Shown: positions 22,332 through 30,603 of the stretch, piece after piece
Numbering within the stretch: the first letter of the stretch is position 1
Layout: every line of letters begins with the position of its first letter
From: Anaerolinea sp.
GTDB taxonomy: Bacteria; Chloroflexota; Anaerolineae; Aggregatilineales; Phototrophicaceae
Length of the DNA: 32,882 nucleotides
Assembly (NCBI GenBank): GCA_014879865.1
Contig: JACSRG010000143.1
Location: 1-32,882, forward strand
Reading direction: 5' to 3'
Program-made: the position numbers and the translations under genes
The notes under the pieces: generated by a model
Seen by the model: the letters and a program-made list of their open reading frames with translations, nothing else
The model's database searches: none
Told to the model about the DNA's origin: nothing

Positions 22332-23309
22332 ATGGCAGAGAAGAACATGCCCATGCGCGAGGCGCTGCGTGCTGCCCTGCGCGAAGAAATGCTGCGCGAT
22401 GAAACGGTGTTCGTCATGGGCGAAGAAGTCGGCGCATGGCAGGGAACACACCGTGTCACACGCGGATTCCTCGAAGAGTTTGGCGCGAAACGCGTGCGTG
22501 ACACCCCGATCAGCGAGATGGTGATCGCCGGGGCAGCGGTCGGCGCGGCGATGGCGGGCTTGCGTCCGGTCGCCGAGATCATGACGATCAACTTCGCCTT
22601 CCTCGCTTTCGACGCGCTGATCAATCACGGCGCGAAAGTCCACTATATGTTCAACGGGCAGTTCAAGGTGCCGATGGTGCTGCGCGTTGCGTCCGGGTGG
22701 GGCAATCAGGCGACGGCGACGCACTCGCACACGCCCGAACCGATCTTCGCCCACTTCCCCGGCTTGTACGTCGCCTGCCCCGCCAACGCCTACGACGCGA
22801 AGGGGATGCTCAAGGCGGCGATTCGTGATGACAATCCGGTGCTGTTCAGCGAGTCGATTGCGCTTTATCCGAAGCCGTCGCCCGTGCCGGAAGAAGAATA
22901 CGTCCTGCCCGTCGGCAAGAGCGATGTCAAGCGCAAGGGCAAGGATGTCACGCTGATCGCCTACGCGCGCGGCGTCGAATGGGCGCTGCAAGCGGCGGAT
23001 ATGCTGGCGAAGGACGGAATCGAAGCTGAAGTCGTCGATCTCCGCTGGCTGCGTCCGCTCGACCTTGACCCGGTCTTCGAGAGCTTCAAGAAGACCAATC
23101 GCGCGGTGGTGGTCGAAGAATCGCTGCCGCATTTCAGCTTTGGCAGTGAAATCGCGGCACAGCTTCAGGAAGCGGCGTTCGACTACATGGACGCGCCGAT
23201 CCAGCGGGTGAGCGCAATGGATGTGCCGCTGCCCTACGCCGCCGAAATCGAACTCATGGCGCTGCCGAACGCCCAAAAAGTCGTGGATGCAGTGAGGAAG
23301 GTGCTTTAA
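22332..23309 (+). CDS. pdhB: Pyruvate dehydrogenase E1 component, beta subunit
   Basis: A 325-residue transketolase-like subunit that completes the E1 heterotetramer active site. The N-terminal pyrimidine-binding domain shows VFVMGEEVGAWQGTHRVTRGF, RVRDTPISEMVIAGAAVGAAM and RPVAEIMTINF. The C-terminal domain has VTLIAYARGV, DLRWLRPLD and VVVEESLPHFSFGSEIAA. GAGGTAGG lies six bases before ATG. It begins 10 bases after pdhA, and its stop overlaps the pdhC start (TAATG). Confidence 0.93.
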   Translation: MAEKNMPMREALRAALREEMLRDETVFVMGEEVGAWQGTHRVTRGFLEEFGAKRVRDTPISEMVIAGAAVGAAMAGLRPVAEIMTINFAFLAFDALINHGAKVHYMFNGQFKVPMVLRVASGWGNQATATHSHTPEPIFAHFPGLYVACPANAYDAKGMLKAAIRDDNPVLFSESIALYPKPSPVPEEEYVLPVGKSDVKRKGKDVTLIAYARGVEWALQAADMLAKDGIEAEVVDLRWLRPLDLDPVFESFKKTNRAVVVEESLPHFSFGSEIAAQLQEAAFDYMDAPIQRVSAMDVPLPYAAEIELMALPNAQKVVDAVRKVL

Positions 23310-24613
23310 TGGCGCAGCAGATCAAGATGCCCAACCTCGGTTCAGATATGACCGAGGGTGTCCTGCTCAACTGGACGAAGAAAGTCGGCGACCAAATCAA
23401 CCCCGGCGACGTGATCGCCGAGATCGAGACGGACAAGGCGACGGTTGAAGTCCCGTCCGAAGTCGGCGGCGTCGTGCTGTCGCTGGTTGGCGAACCCGGT
23501 TCGACGCTCACTGTTGGCTCGGTGATCGGCTACGTCGGTCAAGCGGGTGAACAAGTTCCGTCAGGCAATGGCGGCGCTGCCGCCCCGGCGACTTCCGCGC
23601 CGACCGCCCTGAGCGAATCGGTCACGCCCACCAAACCGCCCACGCCGCCGTCACATGGCGCAGCGCCGAAAGATCGCGGTGAGGAAGAAGGCGAAGACAC
23701 CTACCCGGATGGCGTCAAGGCGTCGCCGGTTGCCCGCGCGATTGCCCGCGAACGGCACATCGATCTGCGGCAGGTACGCGGCACGGGTCCCGGCGGTCGC
23801 ATCCTGAAAGTGGATGTCGAAGGCTGGCAGCCCCCGGCGGCGCAGCCAACCCCAGCGCAAACGCCCGCTGCCCAAGCGCCCGCCCCGATCCCCGCGCCCG
23901 GCTTCGGCGAACTGCCGTCGGGACCGGATGTCGAGATCATCGACACGAGCAAGCTGCGTTCGCGCATTGCGCGGCGCATGGTCGAAGCCAAGCAGCAGGT
24001 GCCGCACTTCTACGTCACGACCGAGATCAACGCCGATCCGCTGCTCGACTTCCGCAAGCAGATCAACGCGGGTGTGGACGACGCGCACAAGATCAGCGTC
24101 AACGACCTGATCGTCAAAGCGACGGCGCTGACGCTGCGCCAGTTCCCCAACCTGAACACGCACTACTACGGCGACAAGCTGGTGCGCCACAAGCGCATCA
24201 ACATCGGCATTGCGGTGGCGCTGCCGGCGGGTGGATTGGTCAACGTGGTGGCGAAAGATGCCGACCGCCTGTCGTTGAGCGAACTCGCGCAGATCAACAA
24301 AGAGATGATCGCCCGCGCTCGTGACGGCAAAGTCAAGCCGGACGATATTCAAGGCAGCACCTTCACGGTGAGCAACCTCGGCGCGTACGATGTGTCGCAC
24401 TTCCTCGCCATCATCAACCCGCCGGAAGCGGGCATTCTGGCGATTGGCAGCGCGGCGAAAATCCCCGTCGTCACGGCGGATGGCACGCTCGGCGTCGGCA
24501 GCCGGATGCGCGTCACGGTGAGCGTCGATCACCGCGTCAGCGATGGCGCGGAAGGCGCGCAGTTCCTCCAAGCGTTCAAGCAGCTGCTCGAATCGCCCAT
24601 GCGCCTCATCTAG
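23309..24613 (+). CDS. pdhC: Dihydrolipoamide acetyltransferase (E2) of the pyruvate dehydrogenase complex
   Basis: A 434-residue core subunit that passes the acyl group from E1 to CoA. Domains in order: one lipoyl domain (1-80, lipoylated K43 in ETDKATVEV), an Ala/Pro/Thr-rich linker, a peripheral subunit-binding domain (about 135-170, KASPVARAIARERHIDL...GTGPGGRI), a second Ala/Pro linker, and the catalytic domain (about 205-434) with SVDHRVSDGA (H408, D412). All key residues are present. It is translationally coupled to pdhB. The E3 dihydrolipoamide dehydrogenase that would reoxidise the lipoyl arm is not in the window. A hairpin repeat follows the stop by 10 bases. Confidence 0.93.
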   Translation: MAQQIKMPNLGSDMTEGVLLNWTKKVGDQINPGDVIAEIETDKATVEVPSEVGGVVLSLVGEPGSTLTVGSVIGYVGQAGEQVPSGNGGAAAPATSAPTALSESVTPTKPPTPPSHGAAPKDRGEEEGEDTYPDGVKASPVARAIARERHIDLRQVRGTGPGGRILKVDVEGWQPPAAQPTPAQTPAAQAPAPIPAPGFGELPSGPDVEIIDTSKLRSRIARRMVEAKQQVPHFYVTTEINADPLLDFRKQINAGVDDAHKISVNDLIVKATALTLRQFPNLNTHYYGDKLVRHKRINIGIAVALPAGGLVNVVAKDADRLSLSELAQINKEMIARARDGKVKPDDIQGSTFTVSNLGAYDVSHFLAIINPPEAGILAIGSAAKIPVVTADGTLGVGSRMRVTVSVDHRVSDGAEGAQFLQAFKQLLESPMRLI

Positions 24614-24622
24614 AAGTTACAG

Positions 24623-24700
24623 CAGTTGAAAGTTAAAAGTAGAAAGTGGAAAGCAGTCCGTGCTGCCTACTTTCTACTTTTAACTTTTTACTTTCAACTG
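24623..24700. repeat. AGTTGAAAG-type palindromic repeat, copy 3 (strong hairpin)
   Basis: AGTTAAAAGTAGAAAGT (24631-24647) is perfectly inverted at 24669-24685, a 17-bp stem with a 21-nt loop. An outer stem CAGTTGAAAGT (24623-24633) pairs with 24690-24700. It follows pdhC and ends eight bases before the next start codon. The same family occurs at 4355-4432 and 5416-5522. A transcription-terminating or mRNA-stabilising role is possible. There is no clear U-tract. Confidence 0.85.
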
Positions 24701-24708
24701 GGGACACC

Positions 24709-25812
24709 ATGACTGCACCCAACGGAACCAACCCGACCGACACAATGGAATTTCAGCCGAAGCCGCTCACGGATCAGGAACGCAACGCCATGCGCGCGTT
24801 CTTGCAGCGCTGCGAAGTGCGGTTGTCTACGCTGCACCGTATCGCAACCGCTTTCATCGGCGGCGCGGGCTTGCTCATCTTGCTGCCTGTGTTCTTCAAA
24901 GAAGAGATCGTCGTCATCATCCGCGTGTTCCTCGACAACATGACCGAACCGTTCGCGGTCTTGGGGAATAACCCCGGCGTTCTGCCGTTTGTGTTATTTG
25001 CCTGTGTCGCTTATCCCTTCGTGCTGTCGTTGAGCATTCCGCTCTACGCGCTCTTTTTGCTGCTCAAGGACATCATTCACTTCTACTATACGATCTACAC
25101 CCCCGGCTTTAACGCCAGCTTGATCACCCCGTCGTTCGCGCTGTCGGGCGTTGCCTTCTCGCCGGACGAATCCGAAGCGGTCAAGCGCGAAGTCTTCGAG
25201 TACCAGTACCATACCAGCTCGATCAACTTCACGATTCCATTCAGCAACGAGAAGCGCGAGAAGTACTTCGACGAGACGATCCGCACCACCGAGGGCAAGA
25301 TCATCCCTTCGTCGCGACGCTGGGAGGTGCTGACCGCCAGCGGCGCGCTGCCGCCGGACTCTGACCGCCAGACGGTCGAGCGCTTCAATGCGGCGTTAGG
25401 CTTGGCGCGGACGCTCGACCGCAACCTGACCAAAGAGGTTGCCATCACCGAGATTTCGCTCGCGCGCCACATCCTCTACTTGCGCCGGATGATCCTGCGC
25501 TACGTCAAGACGCTGGTCACGTTTATCTGGACGGCGATGATCTCGTTCGTGGTCATTCCGTTCTTAGAGGATGAGCGCCTGCCGACGTTCTTGATGATGG
25601 CGCTCGGCTACTTGATCTGGGCGCTAGGCGTGCTGCCGGTGATGCGTTTGCCGCTGCACTGGATTTATCGTCACCGCAAGGAGATGCCCGACCGGAGTCA
25701 CATCGACCGCCAGTTGACTGTGCTCGAGAGACAGGTGGAGCGGTTCGTCATACTGGGGATCGGGCTGTCAACCATCGCCGTGCTGTTAAGCCTATACCTC
25801 TACTTCGCTTGA
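24709..25812 (+). CDS. Unrecognised multi-pass membrane protein
   Basis: A 367-residue protein that I do not recognise. A short polar N-terminus is followed by a hydrophobic helix at about 42-62, then one or two helices at about 88-122 (PFVLFACVAYPFVLSLSIPLYALFLLLK). A large soluble part of about 140 residues contains FNASLITPSF, a charged EKREKYFDETIRTTEG stretch and a basic region. Three C-terminal helices lie at about 265-285, 290-312 and 343-366. The start is ATG at 24709 with GGGGA five bases upstream. The frame is open from 24646, but that extension is translated repeat and is rejected. It lies downstream of pdhC beyond a hairpin repeat, and its 3' end overlaps the histidine kinase gene tail to tail by 13 bases. 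Confidence 0.78.
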   Translation: MTAPNGTNPTDTMEFQPKPLTDQERNAMRAFLQRCEVRLSTLHRIATAFIGGAGLLILLPVFFKEEIVVIIRVFLDNMTEPFAVLGNNPGVLPFVLFACVAYPFVLSLSIPLYALFLLLKDIIHFYYTIYTPGFNASLITPSFALSGVAFSPDESEAVKREVFEYQYHTSSINFTIPFSNEKREKYFDETIRTTEGKIIPSSRRWEVLTASGALPPDSDRQTVERFNAALGLARTLDRNLTKEVAITEISLARHILYLRRMILRYVKTLVTFIWTAMISFVVIPFLEDERLPTFLMMALGYLIWALGVLPVMRLPLHWIYRHRKEMPDRSHIDRQLTVLERQVERFVILGIGLSTIAVLLSLYLYFA

Positions 25813-27650
25813 TCGCCGAGGACGCGATCCATCGGCGGCAGAAGTTCGGCGGCAGTCACCGCGATCAGCGGCAGCTTGACCATAAACTGGCTGCCGCTTC
25901 CGACCTTGCTCTCGACGCTGATCGACCCGTTGTGCAGGCGGACGAGTTCGGAGACGATAGACAGCCCCAAGCCTGTCCCGGTGGAGACCTCCTCGCGAGC
26001 GCGGAAGAACGGTTCGAACAGCCGGCTGAGATGCTCCTCGGCGATGCCGATCCCGCTGTCGCGCACGCTGAATACGCCTTCCGTTTCGCTCAGCCGGTAT
26101 ACCTGCACGGTGATCTTGCCGCCATCTGCCGTGTACAGGATCGCGTTGTTGATCAGGTTCGTGGCGATCTGCGTCAGGCGTTTGGCGTCGCCGTAAACAA
26201 ACAGCGGCGTTTGATGCATTTCAGCGCACAGCAGCACGTTCTTGTTTTCCGCTTCGGGGTACTGCGTGTCGATTACGCCGCGCACGACTTCCTGTAACTG
26301 AACGGTCGAGCGATTGAGCACCAGCGCGTCACGCTGAATCCGCGAAAGGTCAAGCAGTTCATTGAGCAGATCGCGCATGTGGGTCGAAACGGACTTCAGC
26401 ACGCGCATATGCACCGCCATTTGCTCCGGTTGGCGTTCCAGCAGGTACAACCGCGTGATGATATTGGTCAACGGAGTACGCAGCTCGTGCGACGCCCGCG
26501 CGAAAAACTCGTCTTTCTGCTGCTGCATGCGCGCTAGCTGAATATTCTTCTCTTCAAGCTCGGCAGTGCGTTCAAACACGCGATCTTCCAGCTCCGAATT
26601 CAACTGCTTGAGCGCGCCGGATGATGTTTCTACCGCCCCAAGCAGATAATTAATCCCCCGCTGCAAGTGCGCCAGTTCGTCTTTGCCGCGCACCGTCACG
26701 CGCTGATTGAAGTTGTCCGAGGATGCAATGACCCGCACCTCGTGACTCAAGCGCAGCAGCGGGCGCAGGACGTAGCGATCCACCACGAAGACCACGCCCA
26801 GACACAGGATCAACCCGCAGAGGAGCGTCGTCAGCAGAAATAGACTCAGACTGCGCTGTCCTTCGAGGTAGATCGTCCGCGCGACGGCTACCCGGATGAC
26901 GATGCTCGGCTGCTGGTGCAGATCGAAGAACATCGCGTAACCGTACGCGATGCGCGCCGACGTTTTGTTGAAGTAATACTCGCTGCCGGATGCGAAATCG
27001 CTTAGGAAGCGCTGTTGATCGATAGCGGAATAAGGCTGATTGACGGCGGTCAGCGCGAAATCCGGCGACGGTATCGTCTCCGAGCCGATCTCGTCGTGGT
27101 CAGGCAAAATCCGTCCCCATACCAGCGTCCCTTGTGGGCTGCCCGCGCCGCTGCTCGGTAAGATCGGGCGTCCCGCCAGCAGGATGACTCCGTCCATGAA
27201 GTTGACATAGCCGGAAAAGCGGTAAGCATCCGGCGCTGCCAGCGCTTGATTGTAAAACTCTGCCAGCAGCGATGTCGGCAGGGCATCACCTTCCGAGTCG
27301 AAGCCGATGGCATGAACGAGATCGCCGGCAGTGTCGATGAAGAGCATGACGTTCACGTGCAGCGCGTTGAGCGCCGTCCGGGTCAGGTTGGACTCGACGT
27401 ATTCCTCATTGCGATCTTGGACGAACTCGTAGGTATCGTCCCAGTATGACCAATCTTCCAGATAGCTGCCGAAGTTTGATGCTTCGACGCTGAGATTCCG
27501 GCTGATGTCTTGAATCTCTTTGATGATCTGCTGGTCTTCCTGTGCGCTCAAGCTGTTCAGCAGGATCGTGCGCAGCACGAGGTACTGTGCGATCACCAGC
27601 GTGATGAGGATCGTCCCGGTTGTTAGCAGCGTTCGTGTACGCAGAGTCAT
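25800..27650 (-). CDS. Sensor histidine kinase with CHASE4 and HAMP domains
   Basis: A 616-residue membrane sensor. The first helix is at about 8-30. An extracytoplasmic CHASE4 domain spans about 35-260, with the hallmark DWSYWDDTYEFVQDRNEEYV (66-85). The second helix is at about 267-290. A HAMP linker (about 290-345) leads into a coiled coil at 345-382. The HisKA box FFARASHELRTPL places the phosphorylated histidine at H388. The ATPase domain shows LINNAILYTADGG (N box), RDSGIGIAEEHLSRLFEPF (G1/F boxes) and GTGLGLSIV (G2). CHASE4 ligands are unknown. No response regulator is in the window, so the partner is encoded elsewhere. It converges on and overlaps the membrane protein gene by 13 bases. 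The ribosome site is weak. Confidence 0.93.
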   Translation of the reverse strand: MTLRTRTLLTTGTILITLVIAQYLVLRTILLNSLSAQEDQQIIKEIQDISRNLSVEASNFGSYLEDWSYWDDTYEFVQDRNEEYVESNLTRTALNALHVNVMLFIDTAGDLVHAIGFDSEGDALPTSLLAEFYNQALAAPDAYRFSGYVNFMDGVILLAGRPILPSSGAGSPQGTLVWGRILPDHDEIGSETIPSPDFALTAVNQPYSAIDQQRFLSDFASGSEYYFNKTSARIAYGYAMFFDLHQQPSIVIRVAVARTIYLEGQRSLSLFLLTTLLCGLILCLGVVFVVDRYVLRPLLRLSHEVRVIASSDNFNQRVTVRGKDELAHLQRGINYLLGAVETSSGALKQLNSELEDRVFERTAELEEKNIQLARMQQQKDEFFARASHELRTPLTNIITRLYLLERQPEQMAVHMRVLKSVSTHMRDLLNELLDLSRIQRDALVLNRSTVQLQEVVRGVIDTQYPEAENKNVLLCAEMHQTPLFVYGDAKRLTQIATNLINNAILYTADGGKITVQVYRLSETEGVFSVRDSGIGIAEEHLSRLFEPFFRAREEVSTGTGLGLSIVSELVRLHNGSISVESKVGSGSQFMVKLPLIAVTAAELLPPMDRVLGDQAK

Positions 27651-27723
27651 CGATAACGCCTAAGTTACAGCACATCCGTGTATGATCGATGATACTGCGA
27701 ATCAGCGCGTGATGGCATAAAGG

Positions 27724-28473
27724 CTAGCTGCTGGCGCTGCGCAAGAAATCCCCGACTACCCGTTTGAACCCTTCCCAATCCTGCTGGTGGATACCGTGCC
27801 CCGTCTTGAACATGACCAGCTTGCCGTGCGGCGTGCGGTCGATGAAGTTCTGTCCGTACTCCTGCGGATTCAGCCGATCCTGTTCGCCGAGCATGAGCAG
27901 CACGGGCGCGCTGATGTTCGGGGCGAGGCTCAAGCTGACATCGCCGCCGGAGTCGATCAGGTGCTTGACCGCCGCGATCCATTCCAGCACCAGCGGGTTC
28001 GGGTCGTCGATGCCATGCAGCTTTTTCGTCGCTTCGTCCATCCATGTCGCCGGGTAGTTCGCCTGCGCGACCGGACGCATCGCGGGTCCGTAATAGCCGA
28101 CCGCGCCCCACACCGCCACCGAGATGCACCGTTCCGGCGCGAATCCAGCGGCGATCAGCGCGACTTCACCCCCGTCCGAATAGCCGAGCAGGTGGGCGCG
28201 TTCGATCTTCAGCGCGTCCATGAAGGCGAGCACGTCACGGGCATCGCGGTGATAGAAGTCGAACGGGTAATCACGCGGCTTGGGCGTCGATTCGCCGTAG
28301 CCGCGCAGCGACGGCGCGAGGACGCGGTAGCCCTGCGGCGTCAGCCAGTCGATGATGCCGCCGAGGTCGGCGCGTCCCGTGCCAAATCTACCGTGTAAAC
28401 CGATGATCGGCGTGCCGCTTCCCTCATCTTCGTAGTGAAAGCGCGCGCCGGTGGCGAGGTCGATATAGGGCAT
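27724..28473 (-). CDS. Alpha/beta hydrolase
   Basis: A 249-residue cytoplasmic hydrolase. The catalytic triad is clear: nucleophile S99 in the elbow GYSDGG, acid D199 in MLGEQDRLNP, and H226 in KTGHGIHQ. The oxyanion strand is IIGLHGRFGTG. Family reactions range from esterase and lactonase to haloperoxidase-like, and sequence alone does not decide. AGAGGAAA lies five bases before ATG, inside the end of the previous gene. It directly abuts that gene (TAAATG), so it is third in a STAS-like / flippase-like / hydrolase operon. Confidence 0.9.
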   Translation of the reverse strand: MPYIDLATGARFHYEDEGSGTPIIGLHGRFGTGRADLGGIIDWLTPQGYRVLAPSLRGYGESTPKPRDYPFDFYHRDARDVLAFMDALKIERAHLLGYSDGGEVALIAAGFAPERCISVAVWGAVGYYGPAMRPVAQANYPATWMDEATKKLHGIDDPNPLVLEWIAAVKHLIDSGGDVSLSLAPNISAPVLLMLGEQDRLNPQEYGQNFIDRTPHGKLVMFKTGHGIHQQDWEGFKRVVGDFLRSASS

Positions 28474-29463
28474 TTAGGTTTCCTCTGATGTTTGGTCGGC
28501 GGGCATCACGTCCCGCAGCGACACGCCGAGCGTGAGCAAACCGATCACGCCCATGACCGCGTAGCTGATGACCGTGACCCCGTGAAACAAAAAGCCGAGC
28601 GTCGCCGAATCGACGACGGGAATGCCGAGCGCGTCCCCGGCGACCCGCACCGCGCCCTGAAACGGTCCGAGTGCGGCGACCGTCACCGGGATGGCGAGGC
28701 TGAATGCCACCAGCGGCACGCCCATCATGGCGAACAGGATCAAATCAATGCCGCTGATGTTCAGCGCACGGTTGATGGCGTAGAACGTCGCCAGCGACAC
28801 CGTCCACGCGATCACCGTCCAGACGAGCGCGTGAACGGCGCTGCGCCAGTGCGTGAGCGGCTTCAAGCCGTCGAGCACTTCTTCCAGCCGCTTGACCAGA
28901 TTGATCCGCTTGAGGAAGGGGAGGCGCGTCTCGATCCACGTCAGGATGCGATGCGCGAAGGTCGGGTAGCGCGCGAACGTGATCAGTACGACGAAGGTGA
29001 TGACCGCGCCCGCGCCGAACAGCGTGACGGTTTGCGCGACCAGCGGCGGCACGTTCGGCAGCCGTGCCACCGAAATCGCCAGCAGCACCACGACGATCAC
29101 CACGTCGATCAGCCGCTCGACCACGATGCTCGTCGCCGCCGTCACCAGCGGCACGTTATAGCGCGTCGCAAGGAAGACGCGGGCGACTTCGCCGATGCGC
29201 AGCGGCACTTGGTTGAGCATCATCATGATGTTCAAAATGTGAAACGACTGCGCGAAGCGGATTTTGTTATCCAGCAGACCGCACCAGCGTACGGCGCGGG
29301 TCGCCTGTGCGCCGAACACGCCAATGAAACCGAGGATCACCCAGCCGATTTCTGCGCGCTGGATGCCCGCCCAGACTTCGGCAAGCGGGACATCGCGCAG
29401 GGTGAGGTACAGAAAAGCGAGACTGACGAGGATGCTAACTACGAAGATCAAGCGGCGGCGCAT
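28474..29463 (-). CDS. Flippase-like membrane protein of the LPG-synthase transmembrane (UPF0104) family
   Basis: A 329-residue integral membrane protein with about eight helices and no soluble enzymatic domain. Typical segments are LYLTLRDVPLAEVWAGI near the N-terminus, RAVRWCGLL, VVERLIDVVIVVVLL and a final VISYAVMGVIGLLTLG. The family includes the flippase half of lysyl-phosphatidylglycerol synthases and stand-alone proteins thought to move lipids or polyprenyl-linked glycans. The start is ATG at 29463 (stop/start overlap TAATG with the preceding gene, GGAAG four bases upstream). An in-frame upstream codon at 29481 is rejected because it lies inside the previous gene. The substrate is unknown. 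Confidence 0.88.
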   Translation of the reverse strand: MRRRLIFVVSILVSLAFLYLTLRDVPLAEVWAGIQRAEIGWVILGFIGVFGAQATRAVRWCGLLDNKIRFAQSFHILNIMMMLNQVPLRIGEVARVFLATRYNVPLVTAATSIVVERLIDVVIVVVLLAISVARLPNVPPLVAQTVTLFGAGAVITFVVLITFARYPTFAHRILTWIETRLPFLKRINLVKRLEEVLDGLKPLTHWRSAVHALVWTVIAWTVSLATFYAINRALNISGIDLILFAMMGVPLVAFSLAIPVTVAALGPFQGAVRVAGDALGIPVVDSATLGFLFHGVTVISYAVMGVIGLLTLGVSLRDVMPADQTSEET

Positions 29464-29849
29464 TAGACTTCCAATAACCACGCCTTCGCGGCGGCTTCAT
29501 CGTCAAACAGCTTACGCGCCCGCAGATTGTCTTGCAGCCCGCGATCAAGGAACATGGCGAGATTCTTGAAATTCTCGTTCGGGTCGATCAAAATGGCGAT
29601 GCGACCGACGACATCCGGGAACTTGCTCGAAAGTTGGCGCGCGCGCATCATCGCCTCGGCGCTCAGCATATTTGCCGGGGCACGCAGATCGATCAGGATG
29701 CGCACTTTGCCGTCCGGCGGCTGCGCTTCGTAGGTGAGCATCATGTCGGTGTACCATTCTTGCGCCGTCTCTGACCCGATGCTGTTGAAGCGGTAGCTCA
29801 GAATGCCGTTATCGAGCCATTCTTTCTCGTAGGGTTTCTGTTGGGACAT
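29463..29849 (-). CDS. SpoIIAA/STAS-like domain protein
   Basis: A 128-residue small soluble protein. An alternating beta/alpha pattern is visible: ILSYRFNSIG, a helix with EWYTDMMLTYE, the strand VRILIDLRAP, a helix SAEAMMRARQL, the strand RIAILID, and a helix ending in DEAAAKAWLLEV. This is the layout of SpoIIAA-like/STAS proteins, which bind nucleotides or lipids or act as anti-anti-sigma-type switches. The central LIDLRAPANMLSAEAM matches the loop that carries the regulatory Ser in STAS proteins. Start ATG 29849 has GAGGAGC five bases upstream; 29888 is rejected as lacking one. It is first in the operon, overlapped with the flippase-like gene by TAATG, and might regulate that protein. Confidence 0.75.
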   Translation of the reverse strand: MSQQKPYEKEWLDNGILSYRFNSIGSETAQEWYTDMMLTYEAQPPDGKVRILIDLRAPANMLSAEAMMRARQLSSKFPDVVGRIAILIDPNENFKNLAMFLDRGLQDNLRARKLFDDEAAAKAWLLEV

Positions 29850-29889
29850 CTGGTGCTCCTCGTTGGTCACATCACGGATGTTGCCCACT

Positions 29890-29919
29890 ATTGTAACCGG
29901 ATTTTCTGTGCTGGCATAA
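29890..29919. promoter_or_regulatory. Possible overlapping divergent promoters
   Basis: In the 81-bp divergent gap, TACAAT on the minus strand (29895-29890) could be a -10 for the STAS-like operon. The same bases read on the plus strand include TTGTAA (29891-29896), followed after 17 bp by GCATAA (29914-29919), a weak -35/-10 pair for the redoxin lipoprotein. The matches are modest. Confidence 0.3.
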
Positions 29920-29930
29920 GGACGGTTGTC

Positions 29931-30545
29931 GTGAAGCGGATTGGGGTTCTGCTCTTGATTTTAGCGCCACTTCTGGCTGCCTGTTCCGGCGAGACACTGC
30001 CCACGCCGACCCTCATCCCGGAAGCCGTGCCCACGCCTGCCGGGACGGATACAGAGATCGGTGGGGGAGCGCTCGCTGCGGTCGTGCAGGGTGGCGCACT
30101 GCCCGACGAGCGTCCGGCATGGCAGAGCGCCGCGCTCACCGATGCGCGCAGCGGGCAAACCTTCAATCTGCTGGCGTTCGGCGGCAAGACGATCTACGTG
30201 CAGCCGTTTGCCGTCGGCTGTGCCGCGTGTTTGCCCCAGTTGGACGCGATCAATCAGGCGTACAGCCGCGTTGATCCGGCGAATTATGCGTTCGTCGTCG
30301 TCAGCGCCGATGCGCCCGAAGCACTGGCGGCGTTCGCCAGCGAACGCGGCTATGCGTGGACATTTGCGACGGCGGGCGTCGATTTCTTCGCCGGGATCAC
30401 GGTCACGTTCGGCGCGGGCATCACAGCATTGGAGACCGTGCCGCGTTTCTTGATCAGCCCGACCGGCGCGATCTCGACTCTGTCCACCGGCAGCATCACC
30501 GCCGACGACTTGATCGCGCAGCTTGCCGCCGCCAGTGGCGCGTAA
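29931..30545 (+). CDS. Thioredoxin-like (redoxin/TlpA-type) lipoprotein
   Basis: A 204-residue exported lipoprotein. The signal peptide MKRIGVLLLILAPLLAAC gives Cys18 in lipobox LAAC. A Pro/Thr-rich linker runs to about 60. The thioredoxin-like domain begins at about 65 and contains a C-A-A-C pair (C97, C100) in QPFAVGCAACLPQL. VVVSADAPEALAAF, an aspartate-containing segment and the cis-proline region ETVPRFLISPTG follow. It is probably a surface thiol-disulfide reductase. The CxxC is preceded by AVG instead of the usual WAxWC, so redox behaviour may differ. The start GTG is chosen because AGGACGG lies five bases upstream and the signal peptide starts there. It is divergent from the STAS-like operon. 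Confidence 0.85.
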   Translation: MKRIGVLLLILAPLLAACSGETLPTPTLIPEAVPTPAGTDTEIGGGALAAVVQGGALPDERPAWQSAALTDARSGQTFNLLAFGGKTIYVQPFAVGCAACLPQLDAINQAYSRVDPANYAFVVVSADAPEALAAFASERGYAWTFATAGVDFFAGITVTFGAGITALETVPRFLISPTGAISTLSTGSITADDLIAQLAAASGA

Positions 30546-30558
30546 GGCAGGATAATCT

Positions 30559-30597
30559 TTATATAGCTTGACAGTTATATAATCGATATGGTATATT
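30559..30597 (+). promoter_or_regulatory. Promoter with candidate operator for the ArsR-type regulator
   Basis: TTGACA (30568-30573) and TATATT (30592-30597) are separated by 18 bp. A perfect TATAAT (30578-30583) is an alternative -10. An inverted repeat with 7-bp arms TTATATA (30559-30565) and TATATAA (30576-30582) is centred over the -35, a typical place and shape for an autoregulating ArsR-family operator. If TATATT is used, transcription would start at the ATG (leaderless). If TATAAT is used, a short leader with GAGG remains. Confidence 0.6.
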
Positions 30598-30603
30598 GAG
30601 GTC

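Noticed and set aside
21203-22624. A 473-codon open frame on the minus strand opposite pdhA and pdhB
   Set aside because: It spans two well-identified genes and their junction, and its translation shows no domain; it is a shadow frame.
24646-24708. N-terminal extension of the unknown membrane protein
   Set aside because: It translates the hairpin repeat; ATG 24709 is preceded by GGGGA.
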